A stretch of 22,547 nucleotides of DNA, taken from the NCBI GenBank assembly GCA_000969725.1, contig JXSR01S073602.1. One strand, written 5' to 3'. The DNA is from Ophiothrix spiculata (Eukaryota > Echinodermata > Ophiuroidea > Amphilepidida > Ophiotrichidae). Positions 10,511-19,220 of this stretch are shown here, in pieces (position 1 is the first letter of the stretch; each line of letters opens with the position of its first letter). Below the pieces are notes generated by a model. That model was not told the DNA's origin. It saw only the letters and a list, made by a program, of their open reading frames with translations, and made no database searches. Position numbers and translations under genes: made by a program.

Positions 10511-10514
10511 ATTC

Positions 10515-10854
10515 ATACATTTGAAAATGAAAATAAAATGAGTTCCATATATGTGGGCAAATGATTCTACCATGTTATGTAAGTCATTGCAAAGGTTATG
10601 TGGATGTTGGATTGCAAAGTTACATCCAAATTGGTAAAAGGCATCGGAGTGATTCAGAATACTATAGTTCTGAGAAAATCAAGTTTAAAAAATGATATCT
10701 CCAATATCTTGAAAAAGACTGTTCAATCAGGAACAGGCATCTTCAAATATTTACAGTTACTAAATGTTAAACTGGTGAATCACAAAAAGCTCAAGTTGTT
10801 AGAGAAAATTAAACGCATGCGGTATATCAAGCCTCTTTAGAAATTGATTTTTCT
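10515..10854. other. Part of copy B after the retrotransposon, no gene seen
   Basis: 10515-10600 is the right flank of the insertion and matches copy C at 14919-15010. 10620-10850 matches copy A (about 7275-7530) in reverse, with many indels. The frame at 10598-10840 is lysine-rich, and the indels break it in copy A, so I do not call it a gene. Confidence 0.6.
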
Positions 10855-11460
10855 GCCCAAACCTGTTGCATAATCTTTCATACATTCCTAGTCCCACGTA
10901 CAACTTCCCCAATCCAATTGCCATTAATAACAATTGTTATGATTGGTAATATTACTAGAGCTCCATATTGTGGGAGTCGATAATTAGCTTATGGATGGCT
11001 GACGGGTTCTAGGTGTCTAGTATCGGATTTCCTTAGCAGGCAATTTCTAGTCCAGTGTCAACGGCTGCAAACATATTGGCCAATGAAGTAAAGGGATTGA
11101 ATTTCACTTGTGTACTGTGAAGAATCTCTTTAATAACATTACCATTATATTGCAGTTTGTTAGTGTCTTACTTCAATAACAACATACTAAGCGAGTCTGT
11201 TTATTCTCAAGTTCCATATTTCAAAACCTTTTTTGTTCATTTGTAATTTAAGAGAAAAAGCAACTTAATAATTCCAAATTATTTGTTACGCAATTGTTTG
11301 CTGTGTGAAGTACAAGGTGACTTAGTAAGAAACAAAGTGCAGACTTGACTTCAAGCAGTGTTATACAATTTGATTCAAAATTAGATCTGAGTTAAAACAT
11401 TTTAAAATGACGAATTATGACTAAAGGCATCCATATATAATTTTTACTCATTCTCAGGGT

Positions 11461-11600
11461 TTTTATTACCGACGCTTGTTGTTTAGCTGTTCTGCGTATT
11501 GCTTGTTGTTTAGCTGTTGTTTAGCTGCGTATTGATGCACTAACTTACGCAAATCGGAAGTGCATCGATATGCAGAACAGCTTAACAACAATGTGCATAT
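11461..11600. repeat. Hairpin-bearing repeat array, short form in copy B
   Basis: This is the counterpart, in reverse, of 6350-6640 in copy A, but about half as long. CTTGTTGTTTAGCTGTTCTG and shorter versions of it are repeated, followed by GCGTATTGATGCACTAACTT and a diverged ATGCAGAACAGC. The difference in length shows expansion in A or contraction in B since the duplication. Confidence 0.7.
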
Positions 11601-12726
11601 TTTTGTCTGCAGCATATGTCCAGAACCATAAAGGCTATGTTGATGATTTTGAAGAAAGTAGGTAACATGCCTGGTTTTGAATAAAATTTGTGCACTCTGA
11701 AACTTTTTGGGTGTGTTCAAGGTTGTTCAAAATGTTATTTCAAATACCAAAAATTGTTCAGAAAGTCAAAATGGGTTTTTTTAGTTCAAATACTACAAGT
11801 GTTCAAAAAGTCAACCGAAGGTCAGAATTTATTTATTTCCAGATTATTTGCATGTTTACTAAACCTTATATAAGAATGAAGCTGTTATGAGTACTTGCAA
11901 TTTGTTTTACATACTGACAAAATAGTCCTCATCTGATTTTACAAAAAATTTTCAACCCGACTTTGATTTTCCACCACTTTGATTTTCAAAACTGATAAAT
12001 CAGCGTTAATATATAATTGAAATAATGTAAGCTGAAGATAATCCTTGAAGATGTTCACCGCCTAGGTTTCTATCTGTAGCGATGTACTTTTGCTCTCAGA
12101 GGTGACATTCATGTTGTGTAATCCTGAATCATTAACAAAATGAAGTTTATTCCGACTATTAGAATTCTAATCAATTCATGTGTTATGAAGCCCAACCTTT
12201 TTACAATGCCTGTTATAATGGGATGCATAGATATATGTACAAGCACTGTTCAATTAAGTTGTTGAGACTATCCTGTTATTTTCTTGATATATATGCTTCT
12301 AGGTAAGTTAGAAGTGTCGTTTTCTTACAGGATACACTGATTGATTATCTGACGATTAATTTAGATGAAACTTTAATATGAAATATCAAGCTTATATATC
12401 ATTTAAGAAACATTGTTGCTTTTAAAATGATCATAGGAATTTACTCCTAGCATCTTTGTGACACTGTCAAGAGTGATGGATGAGTTATGCATGTGATTTT
12501 CTAGCAATAGATATTCTGTGCTTCTGTGTTGCAATTTGAAAGGCAATTGATTTTATAGGAACAAAAATGTGAATGTGTTTTATTAAAATTGGGTTGCGTC
12601 AAAATAGTCATTGTGTTGTTCTGAAAATTTTCTGAAAGAGCTAATGAAATGAAATTTCCTAAAGCTTTATAAGAAATAATAACAATTTGATGTAATAGAA
12701 TATCTTCAGGGATCTAAATAGATATA

Positions 12727-13493
12727 GTCCAAGAACAATTATTTTTGACATGGAACAAATTGCTAACGAAGGTTTTTCTTCACTTTACGTTTCTTTACAG
12801 TATCAAAAATTATATACTAAAAATTCGAATTGCGGAAATATAAAAAATGTGCATAAAAACAAATTGGCCTACATTTAACTGTTTTTACCATATCTTGAAA
12901 TTTTGACGTCGATATATATGTTATCAGGGTCTGTGATTGCAAATATGACAACAATAATAGTCTCGAGTGGTTGCATCTTACCTTATTTGCAAAATGGCTG
13001 ACAGTTTATTGGGGTATTCTAATAGTATCTAGAGATTAAAAGACCCACGAGCAAAAAGCGTCTTTGCCTGTTTTTAAGATCAATGGTTGCATTATTTTAG
13101 TACATGAATTTTTGCTTCTGACATAATTTGCATAGAATCAAAATGGCCAGTTTGATTATTTTTAACAATACATCTAAAAGGCTAAATGTTAGGAACATTG
13201 CCTCAACCAACAGGTAGAAATAAAGTTAACACTGCTAAATTGTAACGAAAGGTCAGGACCAATTGTCCACAAAGGAGAAAGTTTCTCCTTTGTGGACGAA
13301 TTTTTATACCAAAAATGATTGCCAAAAGTACATGTACTTTTTCCTACTTTATATTGAGCCCCCATATTTCAATTTTAAGTTATATAAATGTGCAAAACAA
13401 TCACCAGTAGTTGTCATTGAGCATTACCATAGAAGCAAATTTCTGATCAAAAAAAGAAATGCTCACGGGTAAGTTTTGTATAAATACTGGTTT
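12727..13493. other. Spacer between copies B and C, no gene seen
   Basis: This is unique AT-rich sequence. Copy B ends near 12726 where A and C continue to match each other. The only structure seen is the palindrome at 13265-13297. Confidence 0.55.
13265..13297. repeat. 33-base perfect palindrome
   Basis: GTCCACAAAGGAGAAA (13265-13280) and TTTCTCCTTTGTGGAC (13282-13297) are exact reverse complements around a single central G at 13281. Such a tight palindrome can extrude as a hairpin or mark a fold-back junction. No matching copy was found in the window. Confidence 0.85.
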
Positions 13494-15169
13494 TTCTAAC
13501 ATTCACATTAGCCAATAGCATCCCACTACAAATTTGTTCTCCATTTTCTTCTTTGTAAACAAAATTTTGTTGCAGAGTTGAAGTAAAAATCTATATTATT
13601 AAAAAAAGATAGAATTAAAGCAAAATTGATTTACATCTTACATTTGACGAAAAATGTTCAGAGAAAACAAAATTGTAATGCTAGAGACTCCCAAAGACAA
13701 TTAATATTGAGAAATATTGGCATTTAGGTGATCAATAAACGCTATTGTATCACACTATTAAAAGCAGATTACAATACAATTGCTCTTTCTATATTTCCCA
13801 TATATGCAAAAGAATTTTCATTTAGATGTTCAATTACAGCGTTAATGACAAGCCAAACAGCCTGGAAGGTTTACAGGCACAAAGCTAGAGTTAACATCTG
13901 CTTCAATACAGATTTCATTCAATTTTAATATCAACTTCCATCACATTGCCAGAAAACTTTGCTGAACCCTGATTCATAAAGTCACATTTGCTATGCATTA
14001 TTAAATAAATTTTGTGCTTTGAATAAATTGGAAGACTGACTAGTCACTCATGGCAGGTTCCTATTTCTGCCCTACAAAGTAAAAACGCAGTATGTGCACT
14101 TATTAAGCATAGCAGATACTTCCCTTAAATATGCAAGTTCATTATCAATCCAATCCCATGCTAAAAAGCTGTATTTACACATGTTTGATATAGTAGATAC
14201 TTCCTTAAGTTATACAAAAGAATTGGTGGTCTGCTCATTTGTGCAGGATTTCTCCTAGGAAAAAGGAAGTAACTTGCGATATATCTGCAATACGCATACT
14301 GCATTTTTTACTGCAAATATTCAAATACCATGTAAAATTCATCAAAAAAATTTAAACAAAACTATTCAAGAATCACACACTTCATCGATTCCCAAACCAA
14401 TACAAGTAATCAATTGCAAATATGCTTTCAAAAAAATCCAATCCTTCTTATCATGTAGTGCTACTTTAAACTTTCAGTGCTGCTGTGGGGTTTTCCCTCT
14501 TGCATCTGATCATGAAACCTGCACTATTATGCACCATGCTTCACCTGTCGGTAAATTATAAGCTTAACAAAACTTCATAAAGAATTACAAAAACAGATAA
14601 TGGTTTAAGCTTTCCTGTCATAAGATGTTTTGAGAGAAAATCCAGACAAGGCAGCCATGTTGGTTTATGCAACATGTACTTTAAATTGGATTACTTTCAT
14701 CTATATTTATCTTACTTTTAAATTGCAGATATTGCAAAATGTTTTTGACTTCTTACTAAAAATATGTTGAACTGCAGATTTTTACAAATTAAGTCAGTCA
14801 CAGTAATAGGATGATTGGTATCTAATAATGGTGTGGGCTAGGCATATGATACATAGTGTAGATATAGGAGACAATGACGGAATTGCAAAGTAATTTGATT
14901 TCTTAACTGATATCGAAGCATACATTTGAAAATGAAAATAAAATGAGTTCCATATGTGGGCAAATGATTCTTTCCATGTTAAGTAAGTCACAGCAAATGT
15001 TATGAAATATTTCACATGTCTGTGATCTGCATGATAAATGTAAGTAGCATGCATATAATACCATTTATCTATTACCAAGAGTAAAACAGGACTCCAACAA
15101 GTGGCACAATCAATCAAATAAACACTATGTAGGTTATCTGGAATTTGGAATTGGTGGTCATCTTAGCAA

Positions 15170-15415
15170 TTAACATCTTTGGAAGGAACACATTTTTATA
15201 TTATATGAGTGTCTTGCAGGGGTAGCTCCTAATTTTGTGTGTTCAAATGTTGTCTTCACTCTAGTGTTGATACGCCAAACTTTGAAATAGGCACACATTG
15301 GTAATCCTTGTTGAATCAATTTGAAACTTATGATAATGCTTTGGAAGAATGACATATTCTTATGTTATATGAGTGTTTTGCTCCAAATTATTAGTGTTTA
15401 AATTTTGTCTTCACT
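15170..15415 (+). repeat. Direct duplication of about 155-164 bp
   Basis: TTATATGAGTGT(C/T)TTGC is found near 15201 and 15365, and TTGTCTTCACTC near 15250 and 15405. Both are preceded by a CTTTGGAAG(G/A)A motif. The spacing changes from 164 to 155 through a small indel, so the two units have drifted. The second unit runs into the retrotransposon-like fragment that follows. Confidence 0.65.
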
Positions 15416-15570
15416 CATGCTACCCATACTTACAGCACAAGAGGAAATTTTCAAATATGCTTGTTGCTACAAATTCTAGCTTCAGACTTTTCATGTTAGA
15501 GCCGCTAACCTATGGAACAAGTTTTGATACTATCAGGCTTTTAAAATTTAATTCTTTGTCCGTTGGTTAA
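15370..15570 (+). pseudogene. Possible second non-LTR reverse-transcriptase C-terminal fragment, frameshifted
   Basis: One frame reads CYPYLQHKRKFSN followed by ATNSSFRL, resembling the PxYL…TRNSSxxRL region of CR1/L2-type ORF2 proteins. A second frame over 15499-15530 reads VRAANLWNKF, resembling the LWN motif. The first frame then resumes with DTIRLLKFN. At least two frameshifts are needed, so this is a decayed remnant at best. The motifs are short and the case rests on their order. It lies a few hundred bases from the position where copy B received its own retrotransposon, but is a separate sequence. Confidence 0.35.
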
Positions 15571-16290
15571 TTAAAATATTTAATCAAGAATTTTTGGATC
15601 TGTTCCTCTTTGTTTTTAACATCATCATTATCTGTTGACTTAATTATAATTCTAGGATATTCTTATATATAAATCTTATAGTTGTGTACTAATTTCTTTT
15701 GAAATTAGCGATAAAAATGAAAATCCCTGGAAATTCCTGTCCAAACCTGTTAGATAACCACTTTTACATTCCTAATCCCGCATAGGTACACCTTTTCCAA
15801 TCCAATTGGCATTAATGTCAATAGCTGTCAATTGTTATGATTGGCAACGTTACTAGCATTCCATATTGTGGAAGTCAATAATTAGCTTATGGATCGGCTG
15901 ACGGGTTCTAGATGTCTAGTATCGGATTTCCTTAGCAGGCAATTTCTAGTCCTGTGCCAACGGCTGCAAACATATTGGCCAATGAAGTAAAGGGATTGAA
16001 TTTCACTTGTGTACTGTGAAGAATCTCTTTAATAACATTACAATTACATTGCAGTTTGTTAGTGTGTTACTTCAATAACAACATACTAAGTGAGTCTGTT
16101 TATTCTCAAGTTGCATGTAAAAATATTGCAAAACCTTATTTGTTCATTTTGAAGATGAAGACAAAAAGCAAAGTACTAATTCCAAATTATTTCACTGCTT
16201 GCTGTGTGCTTTATTATTATAATAATCAAGGAACAAAACAAAACAAAGCAATGTTTCAAAAACAGATTCAAGTTAAAAAAACAGTTTTAA

Positions 16291-16539
16291 CCCTAACTGA
16301 TCATGTAACTTTTCTCGTTTCCTCATCTCCTCGAAAAAAAAAAGGGTGGTGAAAAATGTGTGTTTTCACCAGGATTCGAACCAGGGACCTCCCGTTTCCC
16401 TAGCGAGTGATACCCGTGGAGGTGCTGCCCGGCCAGTGATTTGGTCCCTGCATATAACCCCCGTCTGTGACGTATCTGGACTTAGCGCATTTTCGTGATT
16501 TTCTAAAGTGAGATTTAGTGAGATCTGGTTCTGTTAGGG
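16291..16539. mobile_element. 249-bp TTAA-flanked MITE (piggyBac-like) in copy C
   Basis: The ends are CCCTAAC (16291) and its complement GTTAGGG (ending 16539). TTAA lies directly on both sides (16287-16290 and 16540-16543). At the same position copies A (6711-6718) and B (11402-11405) have one uninterrupted TTAA inside alignable flanks, so two empty sites support a precise TTAA-targeted insertion. CCC-starting ends with TTAA duplication are characteristic of piggyBac-type elements. There is no transposase. Unusually, the interior carries a tRNA-like segment with a strong B box. Confidence 0.85.
16365..16445 (-). pseudogene. tRNA-like segment inside the TTAA element
   Basis: On the minus strand the sequence GGGAGGTCCCTGGTTCGAATCC reads across 16374-16395. 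It contains a consensus B box (GGTTCGAATCC), and four of the five T-arm positions pair. A possible A box (TGGCCGGGC) lies about 55 bases upstream, a spacing like that of tRNAs with a long variable arm, but it is weak. The acceptor stem cannot be formed. It looks like a SINE-type tRNA-derived head captured by a DNA-transposon-like element. A GGTGAAAA/TTTTCACC hairpin (16348-16369) adjoins it. Confidence 0.55.
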
Positions 16540-16559
16540 TTAAAATTCAGAATCATGAC

Positions 16560-16917
16560 TAAAATCATCCCTCATCATGCTTCATAAACTTCTTTTCTAC
16601 ACTTACACATATGGAATAAAATTGTGATCTAAGATATTAACCGACCTGGACTGGATTCTTGAATGCGCAACAAGTGTTGACTTCAACTTCATTGTGTAAT
16701 GCATTGTTTGTTTCTTTTTCACTACAACAGAAATGACTGTTACCATAATTCAATTATTTTTGCTATCTTCTGTAGACAGAGTTCAACAGCTGAGATTTTC
16801 AATAAAAAACACATAGGATACACTTTAATTTTTTTGACTTTGCTGGATAGGTAATAGAAACAACGACGAAAGGCTGCCCAACAAAGTACAAAGGCAGTAT
16901 TATGTGCTTTGCATATA
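16560..16917. other. Copy-C-specific sequence, no gene seen
   Basis: 16560-16590 still matches copies A and B (ATGACTAAAATCATCC). After that no match was seen until about 16840. From there the minus strand resembles B 9155-9230 (TACTTTGTTGGGC), leading into the tandem array. Confidence 0.5.
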
Positions 16918-17225
16918 TATTGCAAGTTACTTCCTTATCTCTTAGAGAAATCCTGCACAAATGAGCAGACATATCAATAGTCTGCAAGACAGTTTTATCA
17001 TGCAGATGCCTGCTGGACAGAAACAAGAATGCTGAATATGCATTGCAGATATAAGTTACTTCCTTATCCCTTGGAGAAATCATGCACAAATGAGCACATG
17101 GATCAGTAGTCTGCAAGACAGTTTCATCAAGCAGTTGCCTGCAGGACGGATACAAGAACGCAGAATGTGCAGATATATTGCAAGTTACTTCCTTATCCCT
17201 TGGAGAAATCCTGCACAAATAAGCA
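16918..17225 (-). repeat. Tandem array with 129-base period (43 codons), about 2.4 units
   Basis: AAGTTACTTCCTTATC(T/C)C occurs at 16924, 17053 and 17182, an exact 129-base spacing. Each unit also contains AGAAATC(C/A)TGCACAAAT and AGTCTGCAAGACAGTTT. As 129 is divisible by three, the minus strand stays open across the array and reads a 43-residue repeat containing RDKEVT. A related single unit occurs in reverse in copies B (9155-9230) and C (14245-14310). I regard the frame as a by-product of the period, not a gene, although it could be tested. Confidence 0.8.
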
Positions 17226-17426
17226 GATGATCAATTCCCTTTAGGCAGTACACTATATAAAACATATGCACGTAATCTTTCTAGCATGGGAGTGGATTAA
17301 AGGGAAATTTCATGCTAATTGGACACATCTGCTGTGCTTTTTTTCTACTAAATAATTGGTGCAACAAGTCTTTGTTATCTCATAACCTAATATTCAATTC
17401 AAGTGTGTTTACAATTAATAAGGGTA
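17226..17426. other. Copy-C-specific sequence, no gene seen
   Basis: This AT-rich stretch lies between the tandem array and the inverted-repeat element, and nothing in it is recognisable. Confidence 0.5.
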
Positions 17427-17680
17427 AAAACATAGTCGGCCTCCAAACAAAATTTCCGCTACCAAACATTTGGTAGTGACATCAAATGACTCCAAATAAA
17501 ATAACTTTACACCGAGTTGAGAGCAAATAAAATTTCACGCTAGATTGCACATGTATCGAATTGCCATATGCATTGCAACAAATGTTTGATACTGGTTCAT
17601 ACTTTAAATTCGATGGCAAATATTTGGCAACGTCACGATATTTGGTAGCGAAAATTTTGTTCAAAGGCCGACTATGTTTT
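17427..17680. mobile_element. 254-bp inverted-repeat element (MITE-like)
   Basis: The arms 17427-17466 and 17641-17680 are 40 bases long and complementary at 36 positions. They read AAAACATAGTCGGCCT and, further in, CGCTACCAAA. Weaker complementarity continues inward through a GTGAC-containing stretch. No target-site duplication is obvious, so the exact ends are uncertain. It lies in sequence that only copy C has, so no empty site is available. It is non-coding. Confidence 0.75.
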
Positions 17681-17844
17681 CAGCCTAAAGGCAGCTTGGT
17701 GATGAAAAATCAATACATCACATCACAAATTATAAATTTTCAATTCTTGATTTTCTGCAGCAGAGGATCAGTAAACACAAGGATTAACAGCAGCGTGTGA
17801 GGATCAACATTTTTGTTTAAATTCACTAGTATCAGATAATTTCT

Positions 17845-18067
17845 AGGTTGATTGATTTTCAGATGATTAATTCAGATGAAACTTTGATGTGAAATATCAA
17901 GCTTGTATATCCTTTAAGAAACATTGTTGCTTTTCAAATGATCATATAAATTTACTCCAAACGTCTTTGTAAGACTGTCAAGAGTGATGGATGAGTTATG
18001 CATGTGATTTTCTAGCAATAGATATACTGTGCTCCTGTGTTGCAATTTGAAAAGCAATTGATTTTAT
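17845..18067 (+). repeat. Local tandem duplication in copy C, first unit
   Basis: This repeats 18741-18960 in the same orientation, including GAAACTTTGATGTGAAATAT against GAAACTTTAATATGAAATAT and the shared TTTCTAGCAATAGATATACT-like stretch. At 18067/18068 it joins directly to sequence that in copy B lies some 440 bases upstream (12113). The junction is therefore that of a tandem duplication within the block, absent from A and B. Confidence 0.8.
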
Positions 18068-18220
18068 GTTGTGTAATCCTGAATCATTAACAAAATAAAA
18101 GTTAGTCTGATTATTAGAATTCTAATCAATTCATGTGATATGAAGCCAAACCATTTTACAATGCCTGTTATAATGGGATGCATAGATATATGTACAAGCA
18201 CTGTTCAAGAAAAGTTGTTA

Positions 18221-18669
18221 CGGGGTGAAAGCACATCACTCATTGTTGCATTTTTGCAAATTCATTTTGATTTTCATGCCAAATAAGGTCAAAAATTCAC
18301 TTTTTTCCATTTTTGGCCATTTTTTGACCTTATTTGGCATGAAAATAAAAAAATTGGCCAAAATCCAAAAAAGTAAAAAAGACGCAACATGCGAGTGGGT
18401 GTTTAAAATTAAAATACCCATTCCTAGGTCATTTTTTCAAAAAATGCTATTTTTAGCTTGGTTTGAAACCCAAATGGCAAAAAAATGTGTTTTTCGTGAT
18501 TTTCTCAAAAAATGTGATTTTTGGTTAAAAATCAACATCACCATCATGTTCCTTGTGAAAATTACTTTCTGGAAATGTATACTTTTATTAACTTTAAGCA
18601 CTTTGTTCAAAAGTTATGGTACAAAATAAATTTGCAAAAATGCAACAATGAGTGATATGCTTTCACCCC
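18221..18669. mobile_element. 449-bp Harbinger-like MITE in copy C, target repeat TTA
   Basis: The terminal inverted repeats are 47 bases (18222-18268 and 18623-18669) with two mismatches, starting GGGGTGAAAGC. The left end has one extra C at 18221. TTA flanks both sides (18218-18220 and 18670-18672). Copies A (near 3995) and B (near 12257) have the uninterrupted site, B reading GTTGTTGAGACTATCC. A TWA target duplication and G-rich ends fit PIF/Harbinger-type MITEs. Just inside the left arm is a second, perfect hairpin of 25 bases per arm (18271-18295 with 18321-18345). The open frame at 18225-18629 only reflects this composition and encodes no recognisable transposase. Confidence 0.88.
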
Positions 18670-18740
18670 TTAAGACTATCCCGTTATTTTCTTGATACAT
18701 ATGCCTAGGTAACAGTTAGAAGTGTAGTTATCTTACAGGA

Positions 18741-18960
18741 TAGATTGATTGATTGTTAGATGATTAATTTAGATGAAACTTTAATATGAAATATCAAGCT
18801 TTATATATCATTTAAGAAACATTGTTGCTTTTCAAATGATCCTAGGAATTTACTTGTCTTTGTGAGCCTGTCAGGAGTGATGGACGAGTTATACATGTGA
18901 GATTCTAGCAATAGATATACTGTGCTCCTGTGTTGCAATTTGAAAGGCAATTGATTTTAT
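18741..18960 (+). repeat. Local tandem duplication in copy C, second unit
   Basis: This is the partner of 17845-18067 and sits in the ancestral position: the sequence after it (AGGAACAAAAATGTGAATGT) is the same as in copies A and B. The first unit is thus the derived extra one. Confidence 0.75.
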
Positions 18961-19220
18961 AGGAACAAAAATGTGAATGTGTTTTTATTAAAATTTGGTT
19001 GCGTCAAAATAGTCATGTGTTGTTATGAAAATTTAATCTAAAAGAACTGATAACATAAGAACTAGCTTTTGTTTTTACTTTTTCATAGTATATTATGAAA
19101 AAAAGATTCAATGTAATAGAATATCTTCAGGGACTAAATAGATATATATTATGTGTTTGTGTTCTAGCTAAGGCATATCTGTTGATTTTTTTTTCTTAAT
19201 CACACTCTTTCCTTTGGTAG

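Larger units (their letters stand above)
9842..10514 (-). mobile_element. 5'-truncated CR1/L2-type non-LTR retrotransposon
   Basis: Copy C lacks this segment and joins its two flanks (…AACTGATATC, then CATACATTTGAAAATG) across only four bases, GAAG (14915-14918), which delimits the insertion. On the minus strand it holds the C-terminal end of a reverse-transcriptase ORF. A 3' untranslated region follows, with a GGCCC-TTC-GGGCC stem-loop, then direct repeats of TTGAATGTGTT-like units and a terminal run of TCTGAAA-like repeats. No poly(A) tail is seen. A short-repeat 3' end and 5' truncation fit CR1/L2-type elements. No clear target-site duplication is present. Confidence 0.85.
8303..12726 (+). 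repeat. Duplicated block, copy B (direct)
   Basis: 8303-9841 and 10515-10600 align in order to 13494-15010 of copy C. From about 10620 to 12726 it aligns to copy A in reverse, and from 10855 partly to copy C (15735-16200, then 17845-19140). It is the most complete version of the unit. It carries two insertions lacking in C: the 161-bp element at 8869-9029 and the retrotransposon at 9842-10514. Candidate frames open in one copy are broken in another. For example, a frame open in C at 13728-13928 meets TAA in B at the equivalent of AGCTAAACA. The unit is therefore unlikely to be coding. Confidence 0.85.
13494..19220 (+). repeat. Duplicated block, copy C (direct, rearranged)
   Basis: 13494-15010 matches copy B 8303-10600 minus its two insertions. 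15735-16560 matches B 10855-11440 and copy A in reverse. 17845-19220 matches the end of the unit, with a local tandem duplication. C contains DNA not seen in A or B: 15015-15690 with a weak retrotransposon fragment, and 16560-17844 with a 129-base tandem array and an inverted-repeat element. It also carries the TTAA-flanked element (16291-16539) and the Harbinger-like element (18221-18669). It lacks the hairpin array and the part of the unit at B 11600-12110. I see no conserved reading frame. Confidence 0.82.

Noticed and set aside
10598..10840. 80-codon lysine-rich frame after the retrotransposon
   Set aside because: The corresponding part of copy A (about 7275-7530) has indels that destroy the frame.
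13728..13928. 66-codon frame in copy C
   Set aside because: Copy B has a TAA stop at the equivalent position (near 8596).
14274..14561. 95-codon frame in copy C
   Set aside because: The matching sequence in copy B (from about 9185) carries frame-changing indels, so no protein is conserved between copies.
16291..16297. CCCTAA/TTAGGG telomere-like motif
   Set aside because: There is a single occurrence at each end of the element and no tandem telomeric repeats. It is explained by the element's terminal inverted repeats.
18225..18629. 134-codon open frame inside the Harbinger-like MITE
   Set aside because: It begins in the terminal inverted repeat and crosses the internal hairpin. It has no transposase motif and is low in complexity.
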